Shown: positions 16,264 through 24,889 of the stretch, piece after piece
Position numbering within the stretch: position 1 is the stretch's first letter
Layout of the letters: the number at the start of each line of letters is the position of its first letter
Assembly: GCA_964471325.1 (NCBI GenBank)
Contig: CAYYFL010000005.1
Location: 52,551-116,550 of the forward strand
DNA: 64,000 nt
From: Velamenicoccus sp964471325
Lineage (GTDB): Bacteria > Omnitrophota > Gorgyraeia > Velamenicoccales > Velamenicoccaceae
Direction of reading: 5' to 3'
Translations under genes and position numbers: made by a program
The notes under the pieces: model-generated
What the model saw: the letters and a program-made list of their open reading frames with translations, nothing else
Databases searched by the model: none
Told to the model about the DNA's origin: nothing

Positions 16264-16450
16264 ATAACTTGCGCAGGCGAAGCCTGCGCAAGTTATTGGG
16301 CCTGATTTTCCGCCTGAGGCGGAGACTCGGCGTCAAGCCTGTCTTCCGGGTTGGCCTGAAAGGCAAACGACCAAGGCGGAATCCCGGAAACAAAAAGGGC
16401 CGCGGCAACGCCTTACGGCTCGTCCGAGGGAAGCGGGCGGGCCGTCGGGC
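16264..16450 (+). repeat. Palindromic intergenic repeats (15-bp stem hairpin and family-B-like segment)
   Basis: ATAACTTGCGCAGGC (16264-16278) pairs perfectly with GCCTGCGCAAGTTAT (16282-16296) around a GAA loop. Its arms correspond to the first hairpin of family D (ATAACTTACGC at 31240) with compensating changes. CCGCCTGAGGCGG follows. Downstream, GGCGGAATCCCGGAAAC and AAAAAGGGCC recur almost identically at 24967, and the segment ends GGGCTCCA as that copy does. Confidence 0.65.
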
Positions 16451-16498
16451 TCCATGGTCACATGGTTCCGTAAATGGTGCGTTCATTGGGGGGCGGAG

Positions 16499-17671
16499 TT
16501 GAGAGACACTTTCAAAATAGCCGTCTTGCTGCTGACCGGATTCTTTCTGGCGTTTTCAGGTATAGTTCGGGCGGCAAAGCCTGATGATGCGGATGTCCGC
16601 CGGGAGCTGGCTGTGCATTACTTCCGCGGCGTCGTGAATTACGAGGCTGGCCGCTTCGAAGACGCCCTGAATGAATTCAGGACGGTATCTTCCATCGATC
16701 CTTATTATAAGAACACGCAGAAATACATCACGGATTCCATGACCCATCTGGAGCAGTACCGTGAAGACCTGCTTCTGCCCAAGGATAATTCGTCTTACGA
16801 GGCCAAGGGCGTCGATCTGTATTTCCTGGGAAAGATGTATTACGAAAAGCACGATTACGACCGGGCCCTGGAGGCATTCAAGGCCATTCTGGACCAGAAC
16901 CCAAGCGATAAATTCGCCCTTTATTATGCCGAGCTTTGCGAGCAGGCGCTGGGTCCCAAGGCCAAGAAGGATTCTTCTGTCTATGGGCCCAGGAAGCGCG
17001 CCGAAGAAGTGATGGGGATGGAGAAGGAGGTCGCCTACATGAAGGAAGATATCTCCGCCCAGGAGGACATGGATACGTTCCTGGAGGAGAAGGCCCAGAG
17101 GCGCGCGGACCGCGACGAGATGATCAGAAAAAAAGAGCGGCAGTTGAGCCGGCAGGAGGCGATCCTGGAAGAGGAAAAGCAGGGATATCTCGCCGAGGCG
17201 AAACTTGCCAAGAAAGCCAGGAAGCTCGATGCGGAGACGGAGAAGTGGCGGCGTAAGAAAGAAGAGGTCTCTGCGGGCAAGCCCGGCGTGCCGGCAGAGC
17301 TTATCGAATTTCCTATTTATTTGAACAAAGCGGCCGCATATTATGAGAATATGAAAGATGCCTTGCGGACCAGCCGCTGGAATTCTGCGGGATTAAATGC
17401 CATCCAGGCATCTTTGTATTATTGTGACGCGCTCTTGATTTATTTTTACGGGATCAAAAGCGCTTATCCGGAACATGAGAATATTGTGTGGCTGATGGCG
17501 GACCATGTCAATCGTACGGATGCCGAAGAGAACATCCTGCGGTTGAGGGCGATCCTGAATATGAAGGACCTCATGGAAAATGAAGATAGGCCCCTGACGC
17601 GGTCGGAAGCCATCTTTCTTGCCGAGAAGGCGGAACGGCTGATCGAATGGTGCCGCTCGATTTTGCCGTAA
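16499..17671 (+). CDS. Exported TPR and coiled-coil protein of unknown function
   Basis: From the TTG at 16499 the protein starts with a good signal peptide (R-D-T-F-K then a hydrophobic run ending V-R-A-A). Two TPR-like units follow at about residues 35-70 and 100-140 (H-Y-F-R-G-V-V-N-Y-E-A-G and Y-E-K-H-D-Y-D-R-A-L-E-A-F). A highly charged coiled coil spans about 170-260, and a second helical domain lies at 270-390. An in-frame ATG at 16454 would add 15 residues without improving the signal peptide. It shares a signal-TPR-coiled-coil design with the next gene, so the two may work together in the periplasm. No enzyme motif seen. Confidence 0.65.
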   Translation: MRDTFKIAVLLLTGFFLAFSGIVRAAKPDDADVRRELAVHYFRGVVNYEAGRFEDALNEFRTVSSIDPYYKNTQKYITDSMTHLEQYREDLLLPKDNSSYEAKGVDLYFLGKMYYEKHDYDRALEAFKAILDQNPSDKFALYYAELCEQALGPKAKKDSSVYGPRKRAEEVMGMEKEVAYMKEDISAQEDMDTFLEEKAQRRADRDEMIRKKERQLSRQEAILEEEKQGYLAEAKLAKKARKLDAETEKWRRKKEEVSAGKPGVPAELIEFPIYLNKAAAYYENMKDALRTSRWNSAGLNAIQASLYYCDALLIYFYGIKSAYPEHENIVWLMADHVNRTDAEENILRLRAILNMKDLMENEDRPLTRSEAIFLAEKAERLIEWCRSILP

Positions 17672-17708
17672 TGAAATGAGAATAGATTTTTTAATGGTTG
17701 AAAAATAA

Positions 17709-17917
17709 CAATTACTCCTCGCGTTCGCACCTTGAAGATTTCCGCCAGGGCTAGGCCGTCGGCCTGGCGCAGCCGGCCAGGACGGCCATCCGGCGTAAAT
17801 TTTCCTGGTCTGCTGTTTCAGCAGACCGAGTAAGTGCGGAGTTCATTTTGCTCGCCTGTCTTTGACAGGCAGGCAGAAAACGGCGCACTGGCCCATCCGA
17901 TAGGGCCAGGTGTAAGG
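17709..17917 (+). repeat. Dispersed palindromic repeat, family A, copy 2 (divergent)
   Basis: The left end ATTACTCCTCGCGTTCGCAC and the closing hairpin CTGGCCC/GGGCCAG (17888-17909) match family A. The central part carries a different insert, including the hairpin GCCTGTC/GACAGGC. It fills most of the gap between the two TPR genes and ends about 40 nt before the next start. Confidence 0.6.
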
Positions 17918-17956
17918 AAGGATTACCCTGTTATAGGCAAAATGAAGGAGTTTCGG

Positions 17957-19288
17957 ATGAAATCATTCTCTCGGTTCACGGTCTTGGTCGGATTGCTAGC
18001 GGTCTTCCTTTTTTCGGCGATGCGTCTGGAGGCGGCGGACCCGGTTGTCGTCGAGCTTCACTTCCAGAACGGCGTTAAATACTATAAACGCGGCCTCTAT
18101 GACCGCGCCGCCGAAGAATTTGAAAAGACGCTGAGCATGGAACCAGGCCACGAGGAGGCCAAGATCTATCTAGAGAAGGTTCATCTGATCCAGAAGAACC
18201 AGACGAAGGTGGAGGCGAAGGCGAGCAAGAATGCCGAGCTCAAACAGCTCTATCAGGACAGCCGCCGGCTTTATGCGGCGCATAAATACCAGGAAGCGAT
18301 CGAAGTATGCAACAAGATCCTCCAGATCAAGCCGATCGATGACTATGCGTCTTATTATCGGGAAGAGTGCGAAATCAAGATATCGCAGCAATTGAAGCGC
18401 GAGAAGAAGATTCAGGATAAAGAAAAGCTGAAGGCGGCCAGGAGACAGGCCAAGATTGACAGGGCAAACGAAAAGAAGGAGAAGGCGGCCGCGCGCAAGG
18501 CCGCTCGCGAGGCCGCTCGCCGGCCGGTGAACAAGACAGACCATGGGGCGGTCGTCCAGCAGGATTTGGCGGCTTACGAGGCTGAAGCGACGCCGCGGGC
18601 CAAACCCGAAGGCGAGATAGAAAAGCCCATCGACAGGAAGATGCGTCTGCGTCAGGAGAAGCTGGCCGAGAAAGAGCGGCGGCGCCAGGAAAAACTTGAG
18701 GCCATAGCGGAGAAGAAGAAAGAAAAAGAGGAACGCCTCGCCGCCAAGAAAGCGGCCGCCGAAGAGCGCCGCGCCGCCAAGGAAGCGGCTGTTGAGGAGC
18801 GGCGCGCCGCCAAGGAAGCGGCCGTTGAAGAGCGGCGTCAGGCCAAGATAGATGCCAGGGTGCGCAAGGCCCTGGAGAAGAACCAGGGGGCCTCCGGAAA
18901 AGAAACTGCTGAAGAGCGCCGGCAGGCCAAGATAGAAGCCGCTCAGCAGAAGCGGGCCAGAAAGCAGGCGGAGGCCGCTCAGCGCCGGCAAAACGCCATA
19001 GACCATAAACAGGATGTTCGCGTGGAAAAGGCGCTCAAGAAGGAATCGGCCAAGCAGCTGGATCAGGCACGTAAAGACAATAAAGAGCTCTTTTTGAGAG
19101 GCGTTGATCAATACGGCAAGAAGAAGTACGGGGAGGCGATCGCCACCTTTGAGTCTCTGATCGCGGCCGAAAGCAGAACGACCGGCTCCGTCTACTCCGG
19201 TACGGCGAGACGCCTGATGGAAAAGGCGCAACAAAGACTTAAGGGCGAAGGTAAAGATAAAGAGATTGAGAGAAGCGGCGAGGAATAA
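17957..19288 (+). CDS. Exported TPR protein with long Ala/Arg/Lys/Glu-rich helical repeat region
   Basis: The ATG at 17957 has AAGGAG six nt upstream and is followed by a signal peptide (M-K-S-F-S-R-F, hydrophobic, ending L-E-A-A). TPR-like units cover residues 25-60 and 85-120 (N-G-V-K-Y-Y-K-R-G-L-Y-D). Residues about 130-360 are a very charged, low-complexity helix with repeating E-E-R-R-A-A-K-E-A-A-V blocks, reminiscent of TolA-type periplasm-spanning helices. A final TPR-like unit lies at 365-430 (D-Q-Y-G-K-K-K-Y-G-E-A-I). Function unknown. The tandem blocks suggest recent internal duplication. Confidence 0.65.
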   Translation: MKSFSRFTVLVGLLAVFLFSAMRLEAADPVVVELHFQNGVKYYKRGLYDRAAEEFEKTLSMEPGHEEAKIYLEKVHLIQKNQTKVEAKASKNAELKQLYQDSRRLYAAHKYQEAIEVCNKILQIKPIDDYASYYREECEIKISQQLKREKKIQDKEKLKAARRQAKIDRANEKKEKAAARKAAREAARRPVNKTDHGAVVQQDLAAYEAEATPRAKPEGEIEKPIDRKMRLRQEKLAEKERRRQEKLEAIAEKKKEKEERLAAKKAAAEERRAAKEAAVEERRAAKEAAVEERRQAKIDARVRKALEKNQGASGKETAEERRQAKIEAAQQKRARKQAEAAQRRQNAIDHKQDVRVEKALKKESAKQLDQARKDNKELFLRGVDQYGKKKYGEAIATFESLIAAESRTTGSVYSGTARRLMEKAQQRLKGEGKDKEIERSGEE

Positions 19289-19302
19289 GCAGGAAATTAA
19301 AC

Positions 19303-19366
19303 AAGTTCGTTGAGTTTGTAGAGTTAAACTCTAGGGACTCAAAAAACTTAACAGACTCAATAAACC
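19303..19366. repeat. Short GAGTT/AACTC palindromic intergenic repeat
   Basis: The gap contains GTTGAGTTTGTAGAGTT followed by AACTCTAGGGACTCAA and GACTCAATAAA. It can fold into a hairpin around AGAGTTAAACTCT. There is no GC-rich stem or clear U-run, so it is unlike a normal terminator. Confidence 0.4.
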
Positions 19367-19377
19367 AAAATAAGGCC

Positions 19378-19872
19378 ATGATGGATTCAAAGATAGAGGT
19401 CGTTCAGATTAAAAAGCCGGAGAATATCAACGTAATCCTGGGACAGTCCCATTTCATCAAGACCGTCGAGGACCTCTACGAGGCTTTGATCGGTTCGGTG
19501 CCGGGCATCAAGTGCGGCATTGCGTTTTGCGAGGCGTCGGGCGCCTGCAAGGTGCGCGCCGAAGGTTCGGACGAGGCCATGAAGCGGCTGGCCGTTGAGA
19601 ATGCCCTGAAATTGGGGTGCGGTCATTCTTTTATTGTCTTTCTGGACGGCGCCTATCCCATCAATGTCCTGAATGCCATCAAGTCTGTGCCGGAGGTCTG
19701 CGGTATTTTTGCTGCGACGGCCAATCCTCTTGAAGTGGTCGTCATGGAGACCGTCGCCGGCCGCGGCATCATGGGTGTCATTGATGGGGTGCGTCCGAAA
19801 GGCGTTGAAGATGAGGCGGACATCCGTTGGCGCAAGGAGTTTTTAAGAAAGATCGGGTATAAAATCCAATAA
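19378..19872 (+). CDS. Adenosine-specific kinase / AMP-binding family protein (DUF355)
   Basis: The 164-residue protein has the conserved blocks of the adenosine-specific kinase family known mainly from archaea: K-P-E-N-I-N-V-I-L-G-Q-S-H-F-I-K-T near the N-terminus, G-I-A-F-C-E-A-S-G, G-C-G-H-S-F-I, N-A-I-K-S-V-P-E-V, F-A-A-T-A-N-P-L-E-V and V-I-D-G. Family members bind AMP or adenosine; the in vivo role is uncertain. It is about the normal family length. The start has AAGGCC only, so the ribosome-binding site is weak. Confidence 0.85.
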   Translation: MMDSKIEVVQIKKPENINVILGQSHFIKTVEDLYEALIGSVPGIKCGIAFCEASGACKVRAEGSDEAMKRLAVENALKLGCGHSFIVFLDGAYPINVLNAIKSVPEVCGIFAATANPLEVVVMETVAGRGIMGVIDGVRPKGVEDEADIRWRKEFLRKIGYKIQ

Positions 19873-19931
19873 GGCGGCCTCCATCGGCTCCATGATGCCG
19901 GTTGCAGGATCCGTTGTCAGAAGGAATTTTT

Positions 19932-20900
19932 ATGACTCGTAAAGAATTTTGTCGCTGGATGGCTTATTCGTCCGGCCGCGTCGTCATCGGCTTCTGCGAT
20001 TTTGTTGGCGGCATCGTGCCGCTTGGGCTTTTGTATGCCTTCGGCCGTTTTTTCGGTTGGGCGGGTTATACGTTTGCCGTCAAGCATAGGCGGATCGCCA
20101 TCGAGAGCTTGACAATGGCCTTCGGTAAGACCAAGACGCCGCAGGAGATACGCCGCATCTGCCGGGAATGCTTCAATTCAATGGCCTGCCTGGCTGTTGA
20201 ATTTTTCATGTTCATGAAACACCCCGAACGCATCAAAAAGTTTGTGGATATCGAGGGCATTGATAATCTCAAAGAAGCCCTCGCTGAAGGCAAGGGGGTT
20301 GTCGCGATCAGCGCGCATTTCGGCAGTTTTCCCCTCCTCTTGTCGCGGCTGGCCCAGGAGGAATGCAGGGTCAATGCCGTCATGAGACATATGCGCGACC
20401 AGAAGCTCGATGAGCTTTTCGAGGACAAGAGACGCCTGATGCGCGTCGGCTCTATTTACACCCAGCCCCGCCAGACGTGTGTCAGCCAGAGTCTCAAGGT
20501 CTTGCGGGATAATGAGGTCCTTTTTGTCCAGCTCGACCAGAATTTCGGCACCGGCGGCGTCTTTGTGGATTTCTTCGGCGTCAAGGCCGCGACGGCGACG
20601 GGGCCCATCGTCTTTTCCATGCGCACAGGCGCGCCGATCGTTCCCATGTTCATTTACCGTCTTGGAGGCCCGCGGCATCGTATCGTGATCGAGCCGCCGA
20701 TCCATGTAGAGGAGAGCGGCACCAAGAGCGAACGGCTCTTGCACGCGGTTGAGCGGCTGACGGCCTTGATCGAAAAATATATCCGTCAGCATCCCCATGA
20801 ATGGGGATGGATCCATAAACGCTGGAAAGCCAGGCCCAAGGAGGAGAAGGGGGCCATGGCGGCTGCGGCGGGCGATGTTGAGATGATAGATACAGCATAA
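19932..20900 (+). CDS. LpxL/HtrB-family lysophospholipid (lipid A) acyltransferase
   Basis: The 322-residue protein begins near a membrane segment and has the family order: V-K-H-R-R-I-A-I-E-S-L, the helix C-F-N-S-M-A, G-K-G-V-V-A-I-S-A-H-F-G-S-F-P, L-D-Q-N-F-G-T-G-G-V-F-V-D-F-F-G and P-I-V-P-M-F. Members add secondary acyl chains to lipid A. The active-site motif is H-x4-D/E. Here His129 is followed at +5 by Pro134, so the acidic partner is missing from its usual place. The start at 19932 follows AAGGA; an upstream GTG/ATG frame is less likely. The C-terminus has a Lys/Glu/Ala tail. Confidence 0.82.
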   Translation: MTRKEFCRWMAYSSGRVVIGFCDFVGGIVPLGLLYAFGRFFGWAGYTFAVKHRRIAIESLTMAFGKTKTPQEIRRICRECFNSMACLAVEFFMFMKHPERIKKFVDIEGIDNLKEALAEGKGVVAISAHFGSFPLLLSRLAQEECRVNAVMRHMRDQKLDELFEDKRRLMRVGSIYTQPRQTCVSQSLKVLRDNEVLFVQLDQNFGTGGVFVDFFGVKAATATGPIVFSMRTGAPIVPMFIYRLGGPRHRIVIEPPIHVEESGTKSERLLHAVERLTALIEKYIRQHPHEWGWIHKRWKARPKEEKGAMAAAAGDVEMIDTA

Positions 20901-20922
20901 ATACTGATAAGGAGAATCAAAA

Positions 20923-21477
20923 ATGACGACGTTCGATGTGATGCTTTCAAAAAAGAGCGCCTTGGCTGTTTCCGCCCTGAAGATCGGCGGTCTGACGGTC
21001 CTTTTGTGTTTTTCATCTTTCATCAAACTGCCCCTGTTTTTTACGCCTGTTCCGGTGACGCTTCAGACACTTGTCGTTTTCGTCGCCGGAGGGCTCCTGG
21101 GTCCTGCCGAGGCATTTGTTTCTGTTGCCGCCTACATCGCCATCGGCATTTTCGGCGCGCCCTTCTTTGCTAATGCCGGATGGGGAATCCCGTATCTGTT
21201 GGGTCCGACGGGTGGTTATCTTTTGGGCTTTCTGGCTGCCGCCTGGATGATCAGCAAGGTCCGCAACTCCTTGTCATTAAGGACGGTGGTTGCGAATTTC
21301 ATTTGCATGACACTCGGCATGGTCGTGATCCATGCCTGCGGCGCATTGTGGCTGATGGCAGGTTTGCGTATGGTGACTTTGCAGGCTTTCTTTTTGGGAA
21401 GCCTGCCTTTTGTTTTGCCTGATCTGATGAAGGCGTGGATCGCGGCATGGATCTGCGTGAGGCTCTATAAACGATAA
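20923..21477 (+). CDS. bioY: Biotin transporter substrate-binding subunit BioY
   Basis: The 184-residue integral membrane protein has about six segments. BioY hallmarks are P-V-P-V-T-L-Q-T-L, A-Y-I-A-I-G-I-F-G-A-P-F-F and G-P-T-G-G-Y-L-L-G-F. It is the S-component of an ECF-type biotin importer. No BioM or BioN genes are in this window, so it either uses a shared ECF module or works alone. AAGGAGA lies 10 nt upstream of the start. No biotin biosynthesis gene is adjacent. Confidence 0.92.
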   Translation: MTTFDVMLSKKSALAVSALKIGGLTVLLCFSSFIKLPLFFTPVPVTLQTLVVFVAGGLLGPAEAFVSVAAYIAIGIFGAPFFANAGWGIPYLLGPTGGYLLGFLAAAWMISKVRNSLSLRTVVANFICMTLGMVVIHACGALWLMAGLRMVTLQAFFLGSLPFVLPDLMKAWIAAWICVRLYKR

Positions 21478-21490
21478 ATCGTTTGGAATA

Positions 21491-21634
21491 GAGTCACCCC
21501 GCCGGAGGCGGAGGAAGTTAGAGGAAAGACTCCTTGCCAAAACACTTGTCAATTTCACTCACAAGCACCAGAGGCGTTCGTGAAATCGACGGCGTAGGCT
21601 GCGGAGTCACCCCGCCGGAGGCGGGGTGAGGAGG
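21491..21634 (+). repeat. Duplicated GC hairpin repeat, the second copy abutting the CBS gene ribosome-binding site
   Basis: GAGTCACCCCGCCGGAGGCGG occurs at 21491 and again at 21605, flanking about 90 nt of unrelated sequence. In the second copy CACCCCGCC (21608-21616) pairs perfectly with GGCGGGGTG (21620-21628). The stem's last G is the first base of the Shine-Dalgarno GAGGAGG (21628-21634) for the gene starting at 21639. Confidence 0.65.
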
Positions 21635-21638
21635 TCGC

Positions 21639-22079
21639 ATGAAGATCAGCGAGATCATGACCAGGGAAGTCAAGACGCTTTCACCCGATACGCCCGCCGT
21701 TGAAGCGCTCAAACATCTTTTTGAAAATAAGATCAGCGGCCTGCCGGTCGTAGACAGCGAAGGCAGGCTCATCGGGATGTTTACGGAAAAGGACATCCTG
21801 CGGGCTATCCTGCCTAGCTATGTTTCGCAGGTCGGCCGCTTCGTCTACGAAAACAGTCCCAAGACCATCAAATGCAAGGTGGCCAAGCTTGCCGGCGCCA
21901 AGGTCGGCGAGCTGATGCGTAAAGAGGTCGTGAAGGTCTCCGAAGAGGCCCCTGTGTGCGAAGTGGCCCATATCATGCTGACGCAGAACGTCCGCAGGGT
22001 CCCTGTTGTCGATGCCGAAGACAGGATCAAGGGGATTGTGGCGCGTTCCGACGTCTTGGACCAGCTGCTTAAAGGATGA
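21639..22079 (+). CDS. Two-CBS-domain protein
   Basis: The 146-residue protein is a tandem pair of CBS motifs: residues about 1-60 (M-T-R-E-V-K-T-L-S-P-D-T-P, G-L-P-V-V-D-S-E-G-R-L-I-G) and 85-146 (M-R-K-E-V-V-K-V, R-V-P-V-V-D-A-E-D-R-I-K-G-I). Such pairs bind adenine nucleotides and regulate partner enzymes or transporters. The stop overlaps the next transporter start by 4 nt (ATGA), so it is likely a regulatory subunit of one or both transporters downstream. Confidence 0.9.
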   Translation: MKISEIMTREVKTLSPDTPAVEALKHLFENKISGLPVVDSEGRLIGMFTEKDILRAILPSYVSQVGRFVYENSPKTIKCKVAKLAGAKVGELMRKEVVKVSEEAPVCEVAHIMLTQNVRRVPVVDAEDRIKGIVARSDVLDQLLKG

Positions 22080-23479
22080 AAAAAATCGTCCTCAAATTCG
22101 GCGGTCTTCTTTTTGTCTCCGTGGCCTCGGGTTTCATGAGCCGCGCCTGCGGCCTGAATGCGCATCAGGCTCTTTCGCTCGCCATCTTCGTCGCATCCAT
22201 CATGGGCACTCTTTTTTTCTGGGAGTTCCGCCTCAGCTTCGCATTTTTGGGGTCCGGTCTGCTTCTGGTCGCCAAGGCGATCGACCTCGACAGTTTCCTG
22301 AAATTGACGTCCTTAGACGTGATCCTGTTTTTGGCGGGGATGATGATCGTCGTCAGCCTGCTCAAGGACGCCGGGTTTTTCGCGTGGCTGGTCGCGTTGA
22401 TCCTCAGGGCCAGGAACCTTTCCGGCAAGAAGTTCACGTTTTTGGTCATGGTTATTTCGGGATTGCTCGCCTGCGCCGTGGACGAGGTGACGTCCATCAT
22501 CTTCATGGTCGCGGCGATTCTGGAGATATGCGATTATTACGAGGTAACCCCGACGCCGTTCATCATCATTTCTGTCCTGGCGACCAATATCGGCTCGGCG
22601 GCGACGGTCATGGGCAATCCCATCGGCATCTTGATCGCGACCAAGGCGAACATGAGCTTCGAGGATTTTCTCCTGACGCCGTTCCCTATTGCGCTCGTCG
22701 CTCTTCTGGCGACGATCCTGATCATTTTTCGCTGGTACAACCGCGCGATCATGGAATTCGACCGGCATATCGACGAGATGAGGGCCGATGATATCCTCTT
22801 AAAGCTGATCTCCGTGCCCATGGACCGGCACCTGAAGTCGTCGTTGACCATCTTTGGCGTCATGATGGTCACGATCGTCCTCCACCGGCGCCTGGAATTA
22901 CTCCTGGGTTTGACCGAGAACACGATCCTTCTGATCGCACCGATGCTTACCGCCGGCGTCATCATGGTCTGGAAGCGGCACAAGGCGCGCGAATACGTCG
23001 AGCGCGGCATCGAATGGTGGACGCTTTTGTTCTTTATGCTCCTTTTTGCCCAGGCCGGGACCCTGCGGCATACGGGCGCGACCGATGTCTTTGCCCGGCT
23101 GTTCGCCGATTTTGCCAAAAACAATCCTGGAGGCCTCCTGGCGTTCGTCCTGTGGAGCTCCAGCATCGGCTCCAGCGTCCTGGACAATGTCATCGTCGTC
23201 GTGACCTATGTGCCGGTCATCAAGAGTTTTTTTGCTCTGGGCTATGGCTCGCAGGCGCTCTGGTGGGCGCTTCTTCTGGGCGGATGCTTCGGCGGCAACA
23301 TCACTCTGATCGGCTCGACGGCCAACATCGTCGCCATCGGCCTGTTGGAAAAGGAAAAAAATATCCGCGTCAGGTTCAGGGATTGGTTCGGCATCGGCCT
23401 GACCGTGGGTATAGTCACCACGATCGTCGCCTGGGGCATGCTCTTGCTGAGAAATTATTGCTGCACCTTTAAAATCTGA
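22076..23479 (+). CDS. ArsB/NhaD (SLC13-related) family ion transporter, paralogue 1
   Basis: The 467-residue protein has 11-12 membrane segments with the ion-transporter superfamily pattern: F-W-E-F-R-L-S-F-A-F-L-G, a loop with D-E-V-T-S-I-I-F-M-V, N-I-G-S-A-A-T-V-M-G-N-P-I-G and, in the second half, N-I-T-L-I-G-S-T-A-N-I-V. The paired N-x-G-S-A-x-x-x-G-N-P motifs are the substrate and cation hairpins seen in arsenite, citrate and Na+/H+ antiporter families. The true substrate cannot be read from sequence. It is translationally coupled to the CBS gene and followed by a close paralogue. Confidence 0.85.
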   Translation: MKKIVLKFGGLLFVSVASGFMSRACGLNAHQALSLAIFVASIMGTLFFWEFRLSFAFLGSGLLLVAKAIDLDSFLKLTSLDVILFLAGMMIVVSLLKDAGFFAWLVALILRARNLSGKKFTFLVMVISGLLACAVDEVTSIIFMVAAILEICDYYEVTPTPFIIISVLATNIGSAATVMGNPIGILIATKANMSFEDFLLTPFPIALVALLATILIIFRWYNRAIMEFDRHIDEMRADDILLKLISVPMDRHLKSSLTIFGVMMVTIVLHRRLELLLGLTENTILLIAPMLTAGVIMVWKRHKAREYVERGIEWWTLLFFMLLFAQAGTLRHTGATDVFARLFADFAKNNPGGLLAFVLWSSSIGSSVLDNVIVVVTYVPVIKSFFALGYGSQALWWALLLGGCFGGNITLIGSTANIVAIGLLEKEKNIRVRFRDWFGIGLTVGIVTTIVAWGMLLLRNYCCTFKI

Positions 23480-23494
23480 ACATAAAGGGTTTTG

Positions 23495-24886
23495 ATGCGC
23501 ACGTCGCTTATTAAATTTTTCGTCCTTATCGCCGCATCCGTCCTGGTTAGCGTGATTGCAGGTCAGGCGGGCATGAATCATGCGCAGGCGCTGTCCCTGG
23601 GGATCTTTACGGCGTCCATCTGCGGCACTCTTTTTTTCTGGGAGTTCCGCCTCAGCTTCGCTTTTCTGGGGACGTCTATCCTGATCTTGACCCGGACCAT
23701 CGATATTGAGCACCTGATCAAGTTCAGCTCGCTGGAGGTGATTCTTTTTCTGGTCGGCATGATGATCGTGGTGGGGCTGCTTAAGGATGCCGGTTTCTTT
23801 GCCTGGGTCGTCGAGCTGATCCTGAAGATGCGCAATCTGACGGCCAGAAAATTTGTGATCGCCATATCGTTTTTTTCGGCGGTGCTGTCGGCGACGACCG
23901 GCGAGGTGGTCTCCATCATCTTCATGGTGGCGGCGATCCTGGAGATATGCGATTATTTCGAAGTCGACCCCTTGCCTTACATCATCATTTCGATATTTAC
24001 GACGAACATCGGCTCGGCGGCGACCGTCCTGGGCAATCCCATCGGCATCCTGATTGCCACGAAATCCAGTCTCACCGCAGAGGATTTTCTGGTGAAGGCC
24101 CTGCCTTTGTCCGTCGTCTGCCTGGCTGTGACCATCTTTGTCTTTGATTTCTGGTACCGCAAACAGCTCGCTGAATTCGACAGGAGGATCAAGGAGCTCG
24201 GCGCCAACGAGATCCTGATCCGTCTGATCTCCGTGCCCCTGGCGCGGGAGCTCAAGATCAGCCTTTTTATCCTGGGATTGACGGTTTTTCTGATTACCGT
24301 CAGCCACCGCATCGAGCTGTTCTTCCACTTGGAGAACAATGCGGTCCTTTTGACGATCCCGCTGATCATCTCAGCTTTCATCATGATCTGGAAATGGCAC
24401 AAGGCGCGGGAATTCGTGGAAAAAGACGTCGAGTGGTGGTCGCTGTTGTTTTTTATGTTCCTTTTTGCCCAGGCCGGGACCCTTCAGCATACGGGCGCCA
24501 CCGATGTTTTTGCGCGGGCCCTTATCGACCTGGCGCGCGGCAGCCACGATGTCCTTTTGGGGCTGATCCTCTGGTTTTCGTCCATCGGCTCCAGCGTTAT
24601 GGACAACGTCGTCATCGTCGTCGCCTTTATCCCCATCATCAACAGTTTCCATGCGCTGGGCAAGGGGATGGAGGCGTTCTGGTGGGCGCTTTTGTTCGGC
24701 GGCTGCCTGGGCGGCAACATCACGCTTATCGGCTCGACGGCCAATATCGTGGCCATCGGCATCCTGGAAAAAGAGAAACATATCAAGATCGGATTTTTGG
24801 ATTGGCTCAAAATCGGCCTTGTGATCGGTCTCTTGACCACAGGGCTGGTGTGGGTCATTCTTTTATTCCTGCCGGTCTTCGGCTGA
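23495..24886 (+). CDS. ArsB/NhaD (SLC13-related) family ion transporter, paralogue 2
   Basis: The 463-residue protein is a tandem duplicate of its upstream neighbour. Large parts match nearly word for word (F-W-E-F-R-L-S-F-A-F-L-G, N-I-G-S-A-A-T-V-L-G-N-P, N-I-T-L-I-G-S-T-A-N-I-V), while loops differ. The position after the first half motif is T-G-E-V-V-S where paralogue 1 has D-E-V-T-S, so one acidic residue in this loop differs. The ATG at 23495 is preferred over a TTG three nt earlier. The gap to paralogue 1 is 15 nt. The pair could form a heterodimer or have diverged in substrate; this is inference. Confidence 0.85.
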   Translation: MRTSLIKFFVLIAASVLVSVIAGQAGMNHAQALSLGIFTASICGTLFFWEFRLSFAFLGTSILILTRTIDIEHLIKFSSLEVILFLVGMMIVVGLLKDAGFFAWVVELILKMRNLTARKFVIAISFFSAVLSATTGEVVSIIFMVAAILEICDYFEVDPLPYIIISIFTTNIGSAATVLGNPIGILIATKSSLTAEDFLVKALPLSVVCLAVTIFVFDFWYRKQLAEFDRRIKELGANEILIRLISVPLARELKISLFILGLTVFLITVSHRIELFFHLENNAVLLTIPLIISAFIMIWKWHKAREFVEKDVEWWSLLFFMFLFAQAGTLQHTGATDVFARALIDLARGSHDVLLGLILWFSSIGSSVMDNVVIVVAFIPIINSFHALGKGMEAFWWALLFGGCLGGNITLIGSTANIVAIGILEKEKHIKIGFLDWLKIGLVIGLLTTGLVWVILLFLPVFG

Positions 24887-24889
24887 GAT

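Noticed and set aside
22898..24328. Long open frame on the minus strand opposite the transporters
   Set aside because: A charged, Asp/Gln-rich frame that mirrors codon use of the + strand transporters; no family signal or ribosome-binding site.
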